Program-made: the position numbers and the translations under genes
Source of the DNA: Phlebotomus papatasi
Taxonomy: Eukaryota; Arthropoda; Insecta; Diptera; Psychodidae
DNA: 64,000 nucleotides
NCBI RefSeq assembly: GCF_024763615.1
Contig: NC_077224.1
Span: 56,306,712-56,370,711 of the forward strand
Reading direction: 5' to 3'
Shown: positions 32,001 to 42,323 of the stretch, piece after piece
Numbering within the stretch: position 1 is the stretch's first letter
Layout: every line of letters begins with the position of its first letter
Notes under the pieces: model-generated
What the model was told of the DNA's origin: nothing
Seen by the model: only the letters and a program-made list of their open reading frames with translations
Databases searched by the model: none

Positions 32001-34466
32001 AAGTTCTTTTAATTTATTTCCAACTCTAATGAGTCTTCAAAAATTTTAAATACAAAATGGAATTACTATGGTGTACAAAAAATTAAGAATTTGGTGGTGA
32101 TCATACAAACATGATTGAACAAGATTTGACTTGACTTAACCATTTCTTGTATTTAGCAAATTGATTATTTTGGCTAAATTGGAGTCCGGATAATCTGGAT
32201 TTTTCAGGTTTGAGCCGAATTGAAGGCCGATAAAAACTATAAATCTTAAGGTTAACAAGCCTTAGACCAGGAAACTTCGGAGAGTTACACAATGGGAGAG
32301 AAACACACCCTGTGAAGATTTGGGCTAGATTTGACAGCAAAAAAAAAGATTGAGGCTGATCCTCGAGAATATTTAGCCTGTAAAAATTGAAAATAAATGT
32401 TTATCTGGTTTATCCCAATGTGTCATGTACGAGGGCTTAGGTTCATCGACTAGAGGTCCCTTGAATAACTTTTCTTTATCTAATATTTTACTGCTAAATT
32501 TTACAAAGTATTTTTGAAAATCCCCAGAAAAGCTATGCAAGCCATTTTCAAGAGGCGTCGACCTCGACGCAGATCTAGGACAAGGTGGCTGAATCAAGTT
32601 TACAATCTTGCCTTAGATCGCCCTTGAGATCGAACCTGAACATCTTCCTGAAGTGGAGGAGGATCGACAGGCGTAGGCTGTTAACCTTGACCTAATGGGC
32701 CCGCGACCCCAATAGAAAAAAGCGGTTGAAAATCATGATGATGATATTTTTGAGGGTCTGCCTGAGTCTATTTAGGCCAAGGCTGCTACATATTAAAGTT
32801 TCATAATTTTGACATACTCAACATGAGATTTAAAAACGAGAATTTAATTTAAGCGCTAGGTCCTCAGTGGTTTAATGGGTGTAGAATCTGTAAAGCTGTG
32901 AATTCAAGATATTTTAAAAATTTTGAAATAATAATGGCTAATTACTAAAGCAAAAAAAAAACGAAAATGATAATTCATTGTGAATTTATAGCCAACGTCT
33001 TAAAATGATATTTTTGGCAAAGGGGGTCCGTGGTGCAATTGGTAAGAGCGTTCGACTCTTGGGCGGTGTAATCCCCGGCTCGACTGTCACAGTTGTGAGT
33101 TCGAGTCCCGCGCCCGCCAGGTGCAAATGATTAAAGCGTCTGAATGGACATTTTTCACGAAACATTGTAAACTGAATAATAAATTTGTAGACTGAACAAT
33201 GTCCAAAATGGCAATAAAAGCCCGGTACATCGAAATGAAACAAATATAATAATATTTTTGCAAAGTTTGAGCTCGATCAATGCACGGGAAATTCTGCCAT
33301 GATTACAATAGCTGTGATTGTTGAGAATTTCACAAAGGAAAATGTGATTTATACTCACAGACATAGGACGTGGGCAGTCTTATGGAGAGTGTTCGGCACT
33401 TTGAGCGGCACTCAGATGTTGGCCTGAGGATGAAAGTGCGCGTTCCGGCTGCCTGGATGACGAACACATTGGAGCACTCCATGTCCGGGAGGCGATAGGG
33501 ATTGGCTGCTGGTGTGTCAATCAAAAGTACGCGCTCAAGTGACATTCCCGTGTCCTTGAGCTGCTGCGGACGTGGAAAGAGCCCACGTAGGATTCTGGCT
33601 GGATGCATCCGGTTGCATCTCCAGATACTATGGCTCTCTGCCTGATGGGTGGTATTGAGAAAATCATTGGCCAGATCCATCATATTTTTGATTTTGTGAT
33701 TTGACGAGAGCACTCGATAGGCATCCCGACGGAAGATGTCTTCATTGGCTAGGAAAATCTCATAGATATTCGCCACTGTGATGACTTCCTGAGAGCTCTT
33801 GAACACGAAGGGTTCTCCAAATTGACTGATATCACCGTAATGAGTGATATCTAGGACATTGATGGCTTCAGAACACGGCTTGCAATCCATATCTGCGACC
33901 TTAAATTGAAGGAATATTACCAATTTTCTGATCAATAAGGCCTAGAATTTTGTAAAAACTTACCTGGAACAGTGGATTTCCCAATAAGCAAGCCTCATCG
34001 TAGAGTTCTGTCGAGCAAAAACAAAAGAAAAACCTCAGTAGCCTGCTTTGATTCTCTCAGGAATTATCTGGAAATGTACTTTACCAGTTAACGATGGGTA
34101 TTGAGTGATGATTGGCAAGGTGAGCTTCCGCCACAACTTCATGGCCGGATAGATTTCATTCTGGATGTGACGAAGGATCAAACTACTTGCCTCATGCTTA
34201 TACGAGACACAAGTGTACGCTACCAAGAGAGAGAATATCCACCACACAATCTTCCTTTTTCGGTCCAGCACGGATTTTATCAGTAAATTGGTGCTGTAGA
34301 CATAACTTGGGAGGGTGTAGCGATTTAAATGCGCAATTAAAAAGTCTGAAAATTCGTGATCAGATCTATCGCGAACAACAACACGGAGTCTGTTTACATT
34401 TTCAATGTACTTGCAAAAGATTTGGTATTTTGTCATATTATCAAAGTTCGTGTCTAAATCTACCAT
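29063..34466 (-). CDS. Unrecognised single-pass membrane protein, 352 residues
   Basis: I do not recognise this gene. Minus-strand exons 34466-34085, 34007-33964, 33899-33359 and 29154-29063 have canonical GT/AG sites and matching phases, and give 352 residues. The ATG at 34466 is in a good context (gtgaaaATGG). Residues 1-72 carry no signal peptide. A membrane segment lies at about 73-89 (IVWWIFSLLVAYTCVSY), preceded by RKRK, which suggests type II topology. The large C-terminal part has a DCKPCSE CxxC motif (about 147-153), a HSIWRCNRMHP motif and a last block SYVLIYDWWYWRPIS, rich in tryptophan. Residues about 255-335 alternate short hydrophobic stretches as in a beta-sandwich or cupin-like fold, which is only a guess. 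The last intron (4.2 kb) contains a SINE, a LINE fragment and nested MITEs. Confidence 0.8.
29560..29665. repeat. Fragment of the 14300-15095 repeat family
   Basis: Shares tgtgagtatgcaaattttct, gcataatgcca and a tgtgcattaattccgggac end with the Sep4 intron repeats. Truncated. Confidence 0.45.
30263..30974. mobile_element. Foldback MITE with TAA target duplication, copy 1
   Basis: A 712-bp element with inverted ends about 95 bp long, starting TGCCCTAGACAGACAC, flanked by TAA on both sides (30260-30262 and 30975-30977). The corresponding empty site is visible at about 57730 (cacagctaatactag). A TAA duplication and long inverted ends fit PIF/Harbinger-type MITEs. It contains a second MITE at 30426-30624, which accounts for its extra length over copy 2 (51501-52016, 516 bp). 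Confidence 0.85.
30426..30624. repeat. Nested MITE, TAGGGG-type termini
   Basis: A 199-bp element inside the foldback MITE. Left end TAGGGGAATCGGGGGCAC; right end in reverse TAGGGGGAACTGGGGCAC. Confidence 0.75.
32510..32760 (+). repeat. LINE 3'-end fragment, copy 1
   Basis: Begins near tccccagaaaagctatgcaa, encodes pieces of the C-terminal tail of a non-LTR retrotransposon polymerase (a TRWLNQV-type stretch followed by an EPEEV-like word) and ends ggttgaaaatcatgatgatg, a short GAT-repeat tail. It starts at nearly the same position as copies at 46655, 47590 (-) and 58132. Confidence 0.65.
33008..33265 (+). mobile_element. tRNA-derived SINE with target duplication, copy 1
   Basis: The 229-bp body (33023-33251) starts with a tRNA-like head: box A GTGGTGCAATTGG and box B GTTCGAGTCCC. 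It ends in an AT-rich tail. It is flanked by 14-15 bp direct repeats, atatttttggcaaag at 33008-33022 and atatttttgcaaag at 33252-33265, which differ by one base. The long variable-arm-like insert (gtaatccccggctcgactg) rules out a normal tRNA. A second member is at 59300-59615. Confidence 0.85.
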
Positions 34467-34834
34467 TTTCACAAATTCTTTCTCACAATATACTACAAGA
34501 AATGCTACGGAAAAGCAATTAAAAAACACGATTAAATTTTTCTTCGTGTTTTTCTTTCCACGGTCGCTGTGTCAAATTCCACGGCGAATTCGCCATATTG
34601 ATTTTCCAGGCAAAACAGTTCAATCAACATTCCAGGCTTTCCAATGGAATGTGAAAATAAACGTTGGATTGGTGTTTTTGTTTATGTGAAATGCTCCGCG
34701 AAAGTTGTTCTTTTTCATAAATTATTCTAAATATTTCCTCAAAAATTATAAATTGACAGTGAAACTAAACAAATTATATCACTAAAAATAGGAAAATTTA
34801 TGTGAAACATTTAATTAATGTGCGTGAAAAATGA

Positions 34835-36484
34835 TCAAAAATAGATTGTGAGTGTGAAAATCAATATGGCGGCACTATAGAAAACTGCTGAAGTTAGAAA
34901 AATTGTCCTCAGAGTGAAATGCAATAGATTATTGGTGAAAAATGTGAAAATAAGTACTAAGTAGCCGCAGACAGCGGAAGTGTGGCATTTTGTTTTTCGC
35001 CAGTCATTTTCGTGGGTGATTTCCCTGAGAACTCTGTCTTGCACCACACTGAAGACTCCTTGACCAATTCCCAGGAACAATACTCCCATTCTCAGGAAGA
35101 ATAGTGTCTGGGCACATGTTGTTACTGGCAAGAAACAAAATGTCTTAAAAACTGGGAATTTTAGAGAAATATTAGCAACTCACCGATGCATCCTATGAGC
35201 TTGCAGATTTCTCCAGCAATGTGCCAGTATTTGGCCTCCTCTCGGAGTACATCATCCATCCAAGCACTGGAAAATGTGACCACTAGGATTGGTGTGGCCA
35301 TAAGTGTGAGAAAGATGCCAGTGTCGAAGAAATTGAGGCTGAAAGTGGATCCGGAAGCGTAACAAGGTAAGCCAGATACCATTAAAATGTAGATAAAAAC
35401 ATCACAAGCCTTCAGGATAACTCCTGGCACGAGCGTTTGTCTCTCCACAATATACCTAAAGGGATTTATGAACAATTGTGTAAAGATTTTAAGAAATTCT
35501 TGCCAATATTCGAGGAAAAACAGCCATTTTCTCCCTGGCAAATCTTCTAGGTACTCTTTGGGTTTGATTTCTTGAATCTCAACAGATTTCCCACTGACTC
35601 CTTCATCTTCCTCGGGAATTGTATCGAGGATTTCCACTCCCTGACTCGTCATATTCTTCATAGGTTGATCTTCTTCTTCGAAATTATTATTGATTCCACT
35701 TATGTTTCCCCATCTTTTCATGCTGTTTGGAGGCATTTCGAGATCATTGAGCTTGACTGAGTGATACCTCACTAGATTGTGTACTGGTTGATTGAGATGG
35801 GGTTGTGAGATAAGCAGAACCAAGGGAAGGGTATGCATAAGAATCGATGCTAAAATAATTACTGTCATTTCTCTTCCATATTCCATTCGAATAAGACTTA
35901 AAAGAACTGGGAAGCTCAATTGACTGATTGCCTGAGATCCTGCTAGAATCACATCAATTAAATGACTATCTCTTTTCCCAAAAAGCTTTTCAAAAATCCT
36001 TCGAAGAATTGTAGTGGTTAAGAAAGCCCCAATTCCTCCAAGAGCTCCATAGAGAAGAGAAAATAAAAGATTTTTCTCTTGAAAAATCAATTCGGCAATT
36101 CCCGCCAAAAATACTCCAATTGAGAATATTAAGGATCCACACGTTAGGATTTTCCTCAAATGATTCTGACCAATGTTATCTTCCGATTCCACCAAGCAAG
36201 GTTGCATTATCATCTGGATGGCAATGAAGAAAACTGGCGGAGAGATACTCTGGAATTTTTCACAGTCCATAACAATCCCATACAGATGATGTGGTCCACT
36301 GAGAAAGACCTTGAAATATCAAAGATTTTTTTTCTGTTAAAATAAATTCCCGATTTAGACAGAGAAAAAATGCACTTACAAGTGTCAGAATTGAGAGTAT
36401 GAGCACTTGATATTTGTCCAAGAAACGTCGAAGAAAGCAGATTTTCTCAACTTCTGGATTTTCACCATCCTTCTCGGACTCCAT
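34835..36484 (-). CDS. MFS transporter, monocarboxylate-transporter-like
   Basis: Membrane carrier of unknown substrate. Exons 36484-36380, 36309-35184 and 35124-34835 give 506 residues with canonical splice sites. About twelve hydrophobic segments are visible in two groups, separated by an acidic loop (roughly residues 215-295, with NFEEEDQPMK and TIPEEDEGVSG), the usual MFS layout. The first half has GALGGIGAFLTTTILRRIFE, KRDSHLIDVILAGSQAISQL and EYGREMTVIILASILMHTLP, which follow the pattern of SLC16-type proteins (G..G....F......F.KR, LA.GI..AG, YG.R). The family's RP motif at the end of TM6 is weak (ISQPHL). The start is the ATG at 36484; an upstream in-frame GTG at 36511 is not used in animals. 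The gene lies tandem with, and 369 bp upstream of, the unrecognised membrane protein. Confidence 0.75.
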
Positions 36485-36934
36485 GATCCTCCTTCTTACA
36501 TCTTCACTCACTTATCCAATGACTCTAAATCGCAGTCAAAATCACTCTTTCAGACGACACAGTGGCAACTAAATCAAAACACATGAGCCACCGATGTTAG
36601 ATTTCGAGTGATTTCCCTCTTATCACTCGCTTCCAGATACCAGCATTTCTGCCCATGCTACTTGTAGATTCTCTGGTATTTTTAGCTGCAGGGCATTTAG
36701 AGAAGGTCTAGCTACTTGTTTTTATCCTCCAACTTCCTCGCTTAATTTAATTTTTATTTATTGAAAATCGTTTTTTTACATTATTTTGAACTTTTTTTTT
36801 TAAGTAAAAGTAATGCCAGTCTCTTGATTTTCTAAGATCTGCTTGTACATTTATCAAATTCTCAATAAGTCAAGTTTCTATTTTTATTATATGTACTTAT
36901 GTTACGAAAATTTGAATTCGATAAGAGGTCCTTA

Positions 36935-37425
36935 CACTGAAAAAAAGAGTTTTAGTTGTAAAAATATATCAACATTTTTTAATGTTAATTTTACACCTTT
37001 TGGAGGGTTAAATTAACATTAAAAATTGTAACTTTAAGACTAAAAAACACCTAAATGGGGTAGTATTTACACCGATTTTGGATCTATACTGCAAGATAAA
37101 ATTAAATTTCCGAAATATTATTTTAACTTTTTCGGATTTCTCTCAGTGATGACAGTTTGGAAATACCTGATTACTCTGAGAGAAAAAAGGGTGCGATTAA
37201 CATTTTTTCCTCATAACTTTAACACTTTTTAGGTGTAAAAATATATCAATATTTTCTAATGTTAATTTTACACCTTTTTAAGGGTAAAATTAACATGAAA
37301 AAGGGTACATTTAACCCCTAATACACCTAAAAAGGGTAATATTTACACCGATTTTGGATCAATACTGCAGGGTAAAATTAACATTTAAGGAATGTTATTT
37401 TATATTTTTCGGATTTCTCTCAGTG
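36935..37425. repeat. Two tandem CACTGAG-family MITEs
   Basis: Copy 2 at 36935-37148 and copy 3 at 37174-37425, each with the ttcggatttctctcagtg right end. The same flank gacagtttggaaatacctga follows both copies, so this arose by tandem duplication of a MITE plus its flank, not by two insertions. Confidence 0.8.
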
Positions 37426-37875
37426 TGAGGACAGTTTGGAAATACCTGATTATGGTTAGATTTCTAAAATCTTTAATAGAGCTGAAAAATCTAAAAAAAA
37501 TCCCAAAACAATTTTCTATTAATTTTTAAAATTCTGGGAACAATAAAAAAATGTGATTTATATTTTTCAAAATACATTTAAACTAAAAGAAATATTTTTA
37601 GAGGCTTAGAAAACTTTATCAAAAACCTGTAAGCAAATAAACTTTAGTAAAAATCTAAAAATTTTTGGAATAAAATAGTTTTTAAATTGACTTGAGTAGG
37701 AATCGCAATGGCCAAGGCACCATAGCAAGTCGATAAAATGATTTCCTCTAAAATAAAAAAAACGATGCTTTAAATTTTTATCATAGATATATTTTATAAA
37801 CCTTTCCCAATCTTTAAATATTGAAAGATTAGAATATAAATTTAAAAAAAGAATGAAGTTTTATGATAATTTCCT

Positions 37876-38065
37876 TAGGGGGAAGTAGGCACCTTTGAAA
37901 ATGTCATGTTTCTCCTATATTTAAGTAGAACTGAGCCATATCATATTGTAATTTAGATTTTCTATTTTTTTGTGCAGCTAAATGATATCACGATAAGGCT
38001 CAATTTTATTTTTATTTAAAAATAGCTAAAAAATCCCAATTTCAAAGGTGCCCCACTTCCCCCTA
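37876..38065. repeat. MITE, TAGGGG-type termini
   Basis: A 190-bp element. Left end TAGGGGGAAGTAGGCACCTT; right end in reverse TAGGGGGAAGTGGGGCACCT; both continue ttgaaa. About 25-bp inverted repeats. Confidence 0.8.
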
Positions 38066-39464
38066 CAGTGGTTACCAATTATTATTTTAGTCAAGTTGCA
38101 TTATTTGATTGGTTAAAGTGTGAATAGTTGAGAGTTTTCGTGAAACTCGTGTGTAACAGTGCTTTAGTAAATATGAGCGTTTATGGAATAATATGTATTC
38201 CTTGAACACAAATTCGTTGTTCGATATAGAATTTTAGGTTCTTATAAGAAACCTAAAAATAATGAAAAATAACGGTACTCTCTCTCTTCCAAAACATATT
38301 TTAGAAGAACTGTTTTAATAATACGTATACGAAGCTATGATCGAATTTGTGAATTTGAGTATTATGTAAAACTCACTTTGTAGCAGAAGTTTTCAAAGTT
38401 CTGCTTAATGACTTTATCGGTCTCAAAAAATGATAACGTACGAAATAGTTCGAAACTTTCTAAAGCCCCAATACTATTATAATGTTTGAAAACGGGAGCA
38501 ATATGTCCTACGTGTCCCATGTCTTTCAAATACCGCTATATCTCAAAAGTACTTTCGGATCCTTTACGGTTTTAGTGGTTCACAATCAATTTGAACCAAT
38601 TCATAAAACTCTCAAAGGTCGCCCAAAAAAGCTCAAGAGTAATAAAATTGAATTAAGGACAAAAATTATTTATCAGTTCATATCCGGTTGAGTACCGATT
38701 TATAACCGGTTCACACTGGTTCAGTCTTGTCAGAAATTCCAAGACCTATTTAAAAGCCCACTCATGAACCTTTTTCGACTGATTTTTCTTTGATGAACTC
38801 GATGAACTAAAGTTTTATTTTATCAATGAACGTGATGAATAACCAGACTCACTTTTAGATTGGTTTCGATTGGATCCTTTTTGATCTTTTTTTTTCAATC
38901 TTTTGCTTTTTTTAATAATTCATTTTTAATGTTGGCCTGCGTTCACATAATGATAAACGGAGAGATCTCATTTTTAGGGACTGTCAGAGCTTGATGGGAA
39001 TGTAATTTCACCGTGATGTTCCCTGCCTGAGCTCGCTTTGGCGGTGTTCTATTAGTAATTTTGAGATTAAATACACTGGTCCTTTATTTGTTTTTTTTTA
39101 ATGATATCCAGAAATGCAAATTTAAATATTGATGTAATCTTTGTTAATTTTAATGTATTAATTTTTTGTCCATATTTAGGCGTATGCTTGAATGGTTTAT
39201 AGCTCAGTCAGAACTAGTCATTCTCTTCTTCTATCACAATGCTTAAAACCGCTCAAGTTGAACAGATCAGTATTTTCCCGTCTTTTTTTATTTGATGGTT
39301 TTATGTGAAAATTATTGTCAACAGTTTTTATTTGGATACATCTCATGAATAATAATTACTATGCCATATACAACCTACGAAGAAGCTTTTCCACAAATTT
39401 GCTCTGAAGGTTGAGCACCAACGCTAAGACGGCGGTGGACGTAAAGTCACAAATATCGCACATA
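38066..39464. other. Unassigned spacer, 36.5-41 kb gene-free region
   Basis: AT-rich, without recognisable gene. An open frame at 38482-38691 has no domain. A ccggttgagt/aaccggttc segment near 38690-38740 is weakly related in reverse to 15440-15540, suggesting an old repeat. Confidence 0.3.
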
Positions 39465-39874
39465 AGGGCAGAATCACATTGATAATAAAATTCTCGCCGT
39501 AGCCTCACCGTATTTCGTTAATTTACGCATTTTCGTTGTAAGTCTTACGCAAATTCTCGATTACCGTATTACCTTATTTCATACTCTGTGGCACTAGGTG
39601 AAAATAATATAAGAAAATTGAATAAATAAAACAAAAATGCGATAAACGGTTAGCAAAACACACTGTACAATGAATTTCTCTTACAGTTTTTTTTTGCTCA
39701 CCGTTTATGGCATTTTCGTTTTATTTATTCAATTTTCTTATATTATTTTCACCTAGTGCCACCGAGTATGAGATAAGGTAATACGGTAATTGAGAATTTG
39801 CGTAAGAATTGCAATGAAAATGCGTAAATTAACTAAATACGGTGAGCATTTTACTGTCAATGTGATTTTGCCCT
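39465..39874. repeat. 410-bp hairpin element
   Basis: Nearly the whole segment is one inverted repeat. The arms of about 180 bp start AGGGCAGAATCACATTGA and include gaaaataatataagaaaatt; a loop of about 45 bp lies at 39645-39695. Arms differ by scattered substitutions and small indels. A foldback transposon or decayed MITE. Confidence 0.7.
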
Positions 39875-40079
39875 AAACCTTAGTGTAATGCGCTATAAAG
39901 TCATTATTGGTGAAATATATTCTTTATCTATTTTTCCATTGAGAAATATGCTCTTTGATCCTTTTTACCTTTTGAACTTGAAAAAAAAACGTTATTAGGA
40001 ATGATACAACCGATACAACGATATTTTAGTATATGGACGAATTATCCTCCTAGGTTGCCTAGGTAAACTCTAAAAACAA

Positions 40080-40270
40080 ATATCCAAAAATGAAAAAAAA
40101 ATTACGACGCGTTTTCGAGCAAGAACATGGTTTTGGAGGAGAAAGGGAGGGGTGGGGGCAAAATAAGAGGCATGTCAGCAGTCCTTGGGTCGACTTATGG
40201 GGGGTCCCTCGAAGGTCCCAAGTTACTATCTCTAACAGAGCTATCGACAGCCGGAATGATTGACGGACAG
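40080..40270. repeat. Inverted relative of the 15100-15290 segment
   Basis: Shares, in reverse orientation, the words ggtcgacttatggggggtcc, ctcgaaggtcccaagt and gacgcgttttcgagcaa with 15100-15240. Function unknown; probably a dispersed repeat fragment. Confidence 0.5.
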
Positions 40271-41095
40271 ACAGGCGGAATGGTCCTCGCGGGTGGGTCC
40301 ATTGCAATTTTTTCGCAAAATTTAATTTGTTTTAGAAAGAAGCATGTTAACAATATAATCCATTGGCCACAATGAATTTTGGATTAACTTACGTTGTTTT
40401 TTTTATCACTCAACTACGACACTTTATCAGTCATGATGGCGATGATGGTGATAAAAAGAAACCTCTTATACTGATAAAAGAATTTCAACGTCATAGCCTC
40501 ATATCAATTTGGAGTGTCTGTTTGTCCAATAAAAATCTTATTGAGGATGAGCTTTTTTTTTGGGGGCAGAAATGCCATCTCTCGACGGTTCAGTAAAATT
40601 TTCCCAGATGGTAAGTGCGAGTGAAAGTCCAAGTATGTGGAGGTCCAATGGCATATCCCCCACTATTTTTTCTTAGTCAACCAGCAGCAAAAATATCAGT
40701 CAAAGAAGTTATAAGTTGAGCAATAGGAATTAATGTGGTTTTTAGTCTCTTCTTGAGTGTGTCTCATATTTTACTATATTGTGCAATTTAAATAAGTGTC
40801 TCTTTGGCAACTTGGTGGTAAATCAAATATAGGCATATTCTAATTCTTTGTGACCTCTACCCGAATCCTAGGGTCAGTTTGCAGATTAAACATTTATTCA
40901 GGTGTTAATGCACTATTTGTTCTTTGACTCTGTTGGGATTGGGAGTGAGTTTTGTGGTGAGTGGGGGAGATATTGTTGAATAACACCTTTGACTGTGATT
41001 TCAAGTGATTTGCAATATCACTGTCTTTTTGGTGGTGAGTGCGAAAATACGCGGTGATATTGAGACAGAGTGAAGTTAAAAGTGATTTGGCTAAG

Positions 41096-41704
41096 ATGCT
41101 GCTAAGTGTTTTAATTAGTGCAATTGTGGTGGGATTGAGGGGAATTTATGGTCATCCTTTGGGAGGAAAGGGGTTTGGTGGTGATGGCGGTCTTGGAGGA
41201 TCTGATCTCGCAGCTGGATTGCAGTCGAAAGTTAGCCAATTGTCCAGTGTGGCTCAGAATGCTGTTCAAGCAAAGATTCAATCGATTGGAAGTATCAAAG
41301 TGAGTTTTTTCTTTGCGGGTAAAGACGTTTGGCCGTTTTTGATGATTGCCTTTTGCAATTCCCAGAGTTCCTTGACAAATCAAGAGCACGTGCCAGATTA
41401 CTCCAGGCAAGAATATGAAGGACTTCCATCCAAAGGATTATCTATCTATGACAATCTTCATGCCAAATTTGGCTCTTTGACAAATGCCCAACCAATTGTG
41501 GATTCAATTCGCGAGGAGGATAAATATGGAAATTCTGGAGATAAATTCTATCCAGTTGGCAGGAAGGTTGTAGATGGTTTTGAGAGTTTCTCCAATATCA
41601 TCAATAAATTCTTCGAAGTACCACGTGAGATTACACGGCAAATATCTCGTGGTATTACAGATAAACTCAATTCAGTAGGAGCTAAAATTGTTGGCTTAAT
41701 GTAG
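41096..41704 (+). CDS. Small secreted protein, function unknown
   Basis: Exons 41096-41299 and 41366-41704 give 180 residues. A signal peptide is clear (MLLSVLISAIVVGLRGIYG), followed by a glycine-rich stretch (GGKGFGGDGGLGG), then repeated polar helices (QSKVSQLSSVAQNAVQAKI; SFSNIINKFFEVPREITRQI). No cysteine pattern or enzyme motif. The intron is 66 bases, a multiple of three without a stop, so unspliced RNA would still code (202 residues). I chose the ATG at 41096 because it begins the signal peptide; the frame stays open upstream. I do not recognise the family. Confidence 0.75.
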   Translation: MLLSVLISAIVVGLRGIYGHPLGGKGFGGDGGLGGSDLAAGLQSKVSQLSSVAQNAVQAKIQSIGSIKVSFFFAGKDVWPFLMIAFCNSQSSLTNQEHVPDYSRQEYEGLPSKGLSIYDNLHAKFGSLTNAQPIVDSIREEDKYGNSGDKFYPVGRKVVDGFESFSNIINKFFEVPREITRQISRGITDKLNSVGAKIVGLM

Positions 41705-41792
41705 AGCTGCAATTGCGAAATAATTTCTGTTGTACCTTGAATTTCTTCCTCTCACTCTCATTAATTTTATATATAAAAAAAAATAAAAATTC

Positions 41793-41798
41793 AATAAA
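41793..41798 (+). terminator. Poly(A) signal for the secreted protein gene
   Basis: AATAAA about 90 bp after the stop codon, followed by a T-rich stretch. Confidence 0.65.
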
Positions 41799-42323
41799 GT
41801 GCCTGATATATTTTTTTAAATCTTTTATATTTATTTCACTAAAATATTTTATAAAATGTCTATTAAAATGTGATAAACATTTGGTTGAGCTGAGAAATTC
41901 AGAAAAAAAGATTGATATCAACTTTTTTGATACTTTTTTTTATACACTCAATTTGATGTTTTTGCGTTACATTTCTTTTTAATTTTTATATATTGAAAAA
42001 AAATCATTAAGCTAAGATAATTCTACGATTTAGGTAATAGGTACTTGTTTTTTTTATTTCTTGATAAATTTTATCGCTCTTTTGATTGGTGTGATTTCTT
42101 TTTTGTTTTATTTTTTTGGAATGTTTACGAAACATTGCAATTTTTTGGCACTAAATTTGTCTTGCTGTGATTTATTTTTTTGGCCATTTTTAATTATTTT
42201 TTTCTTACTTACAACACAAAAGAATATTAATCTTAAGGCACAAAATTTGTTTTTGTTTGTTTGTTTTTTTATAATAATTAAATATCGCTCATTGGGGTTG
42301 TCTTTTATCGAGATAATTCCATT

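Noticed and set aside
33023..33115. Possible functional tRNA gene
   Set aside because: Box A and box B are present, but the cloverleaf cannot be completed because of a long insert, and the unit has a SINE body, a tail and flanking direct repeats.
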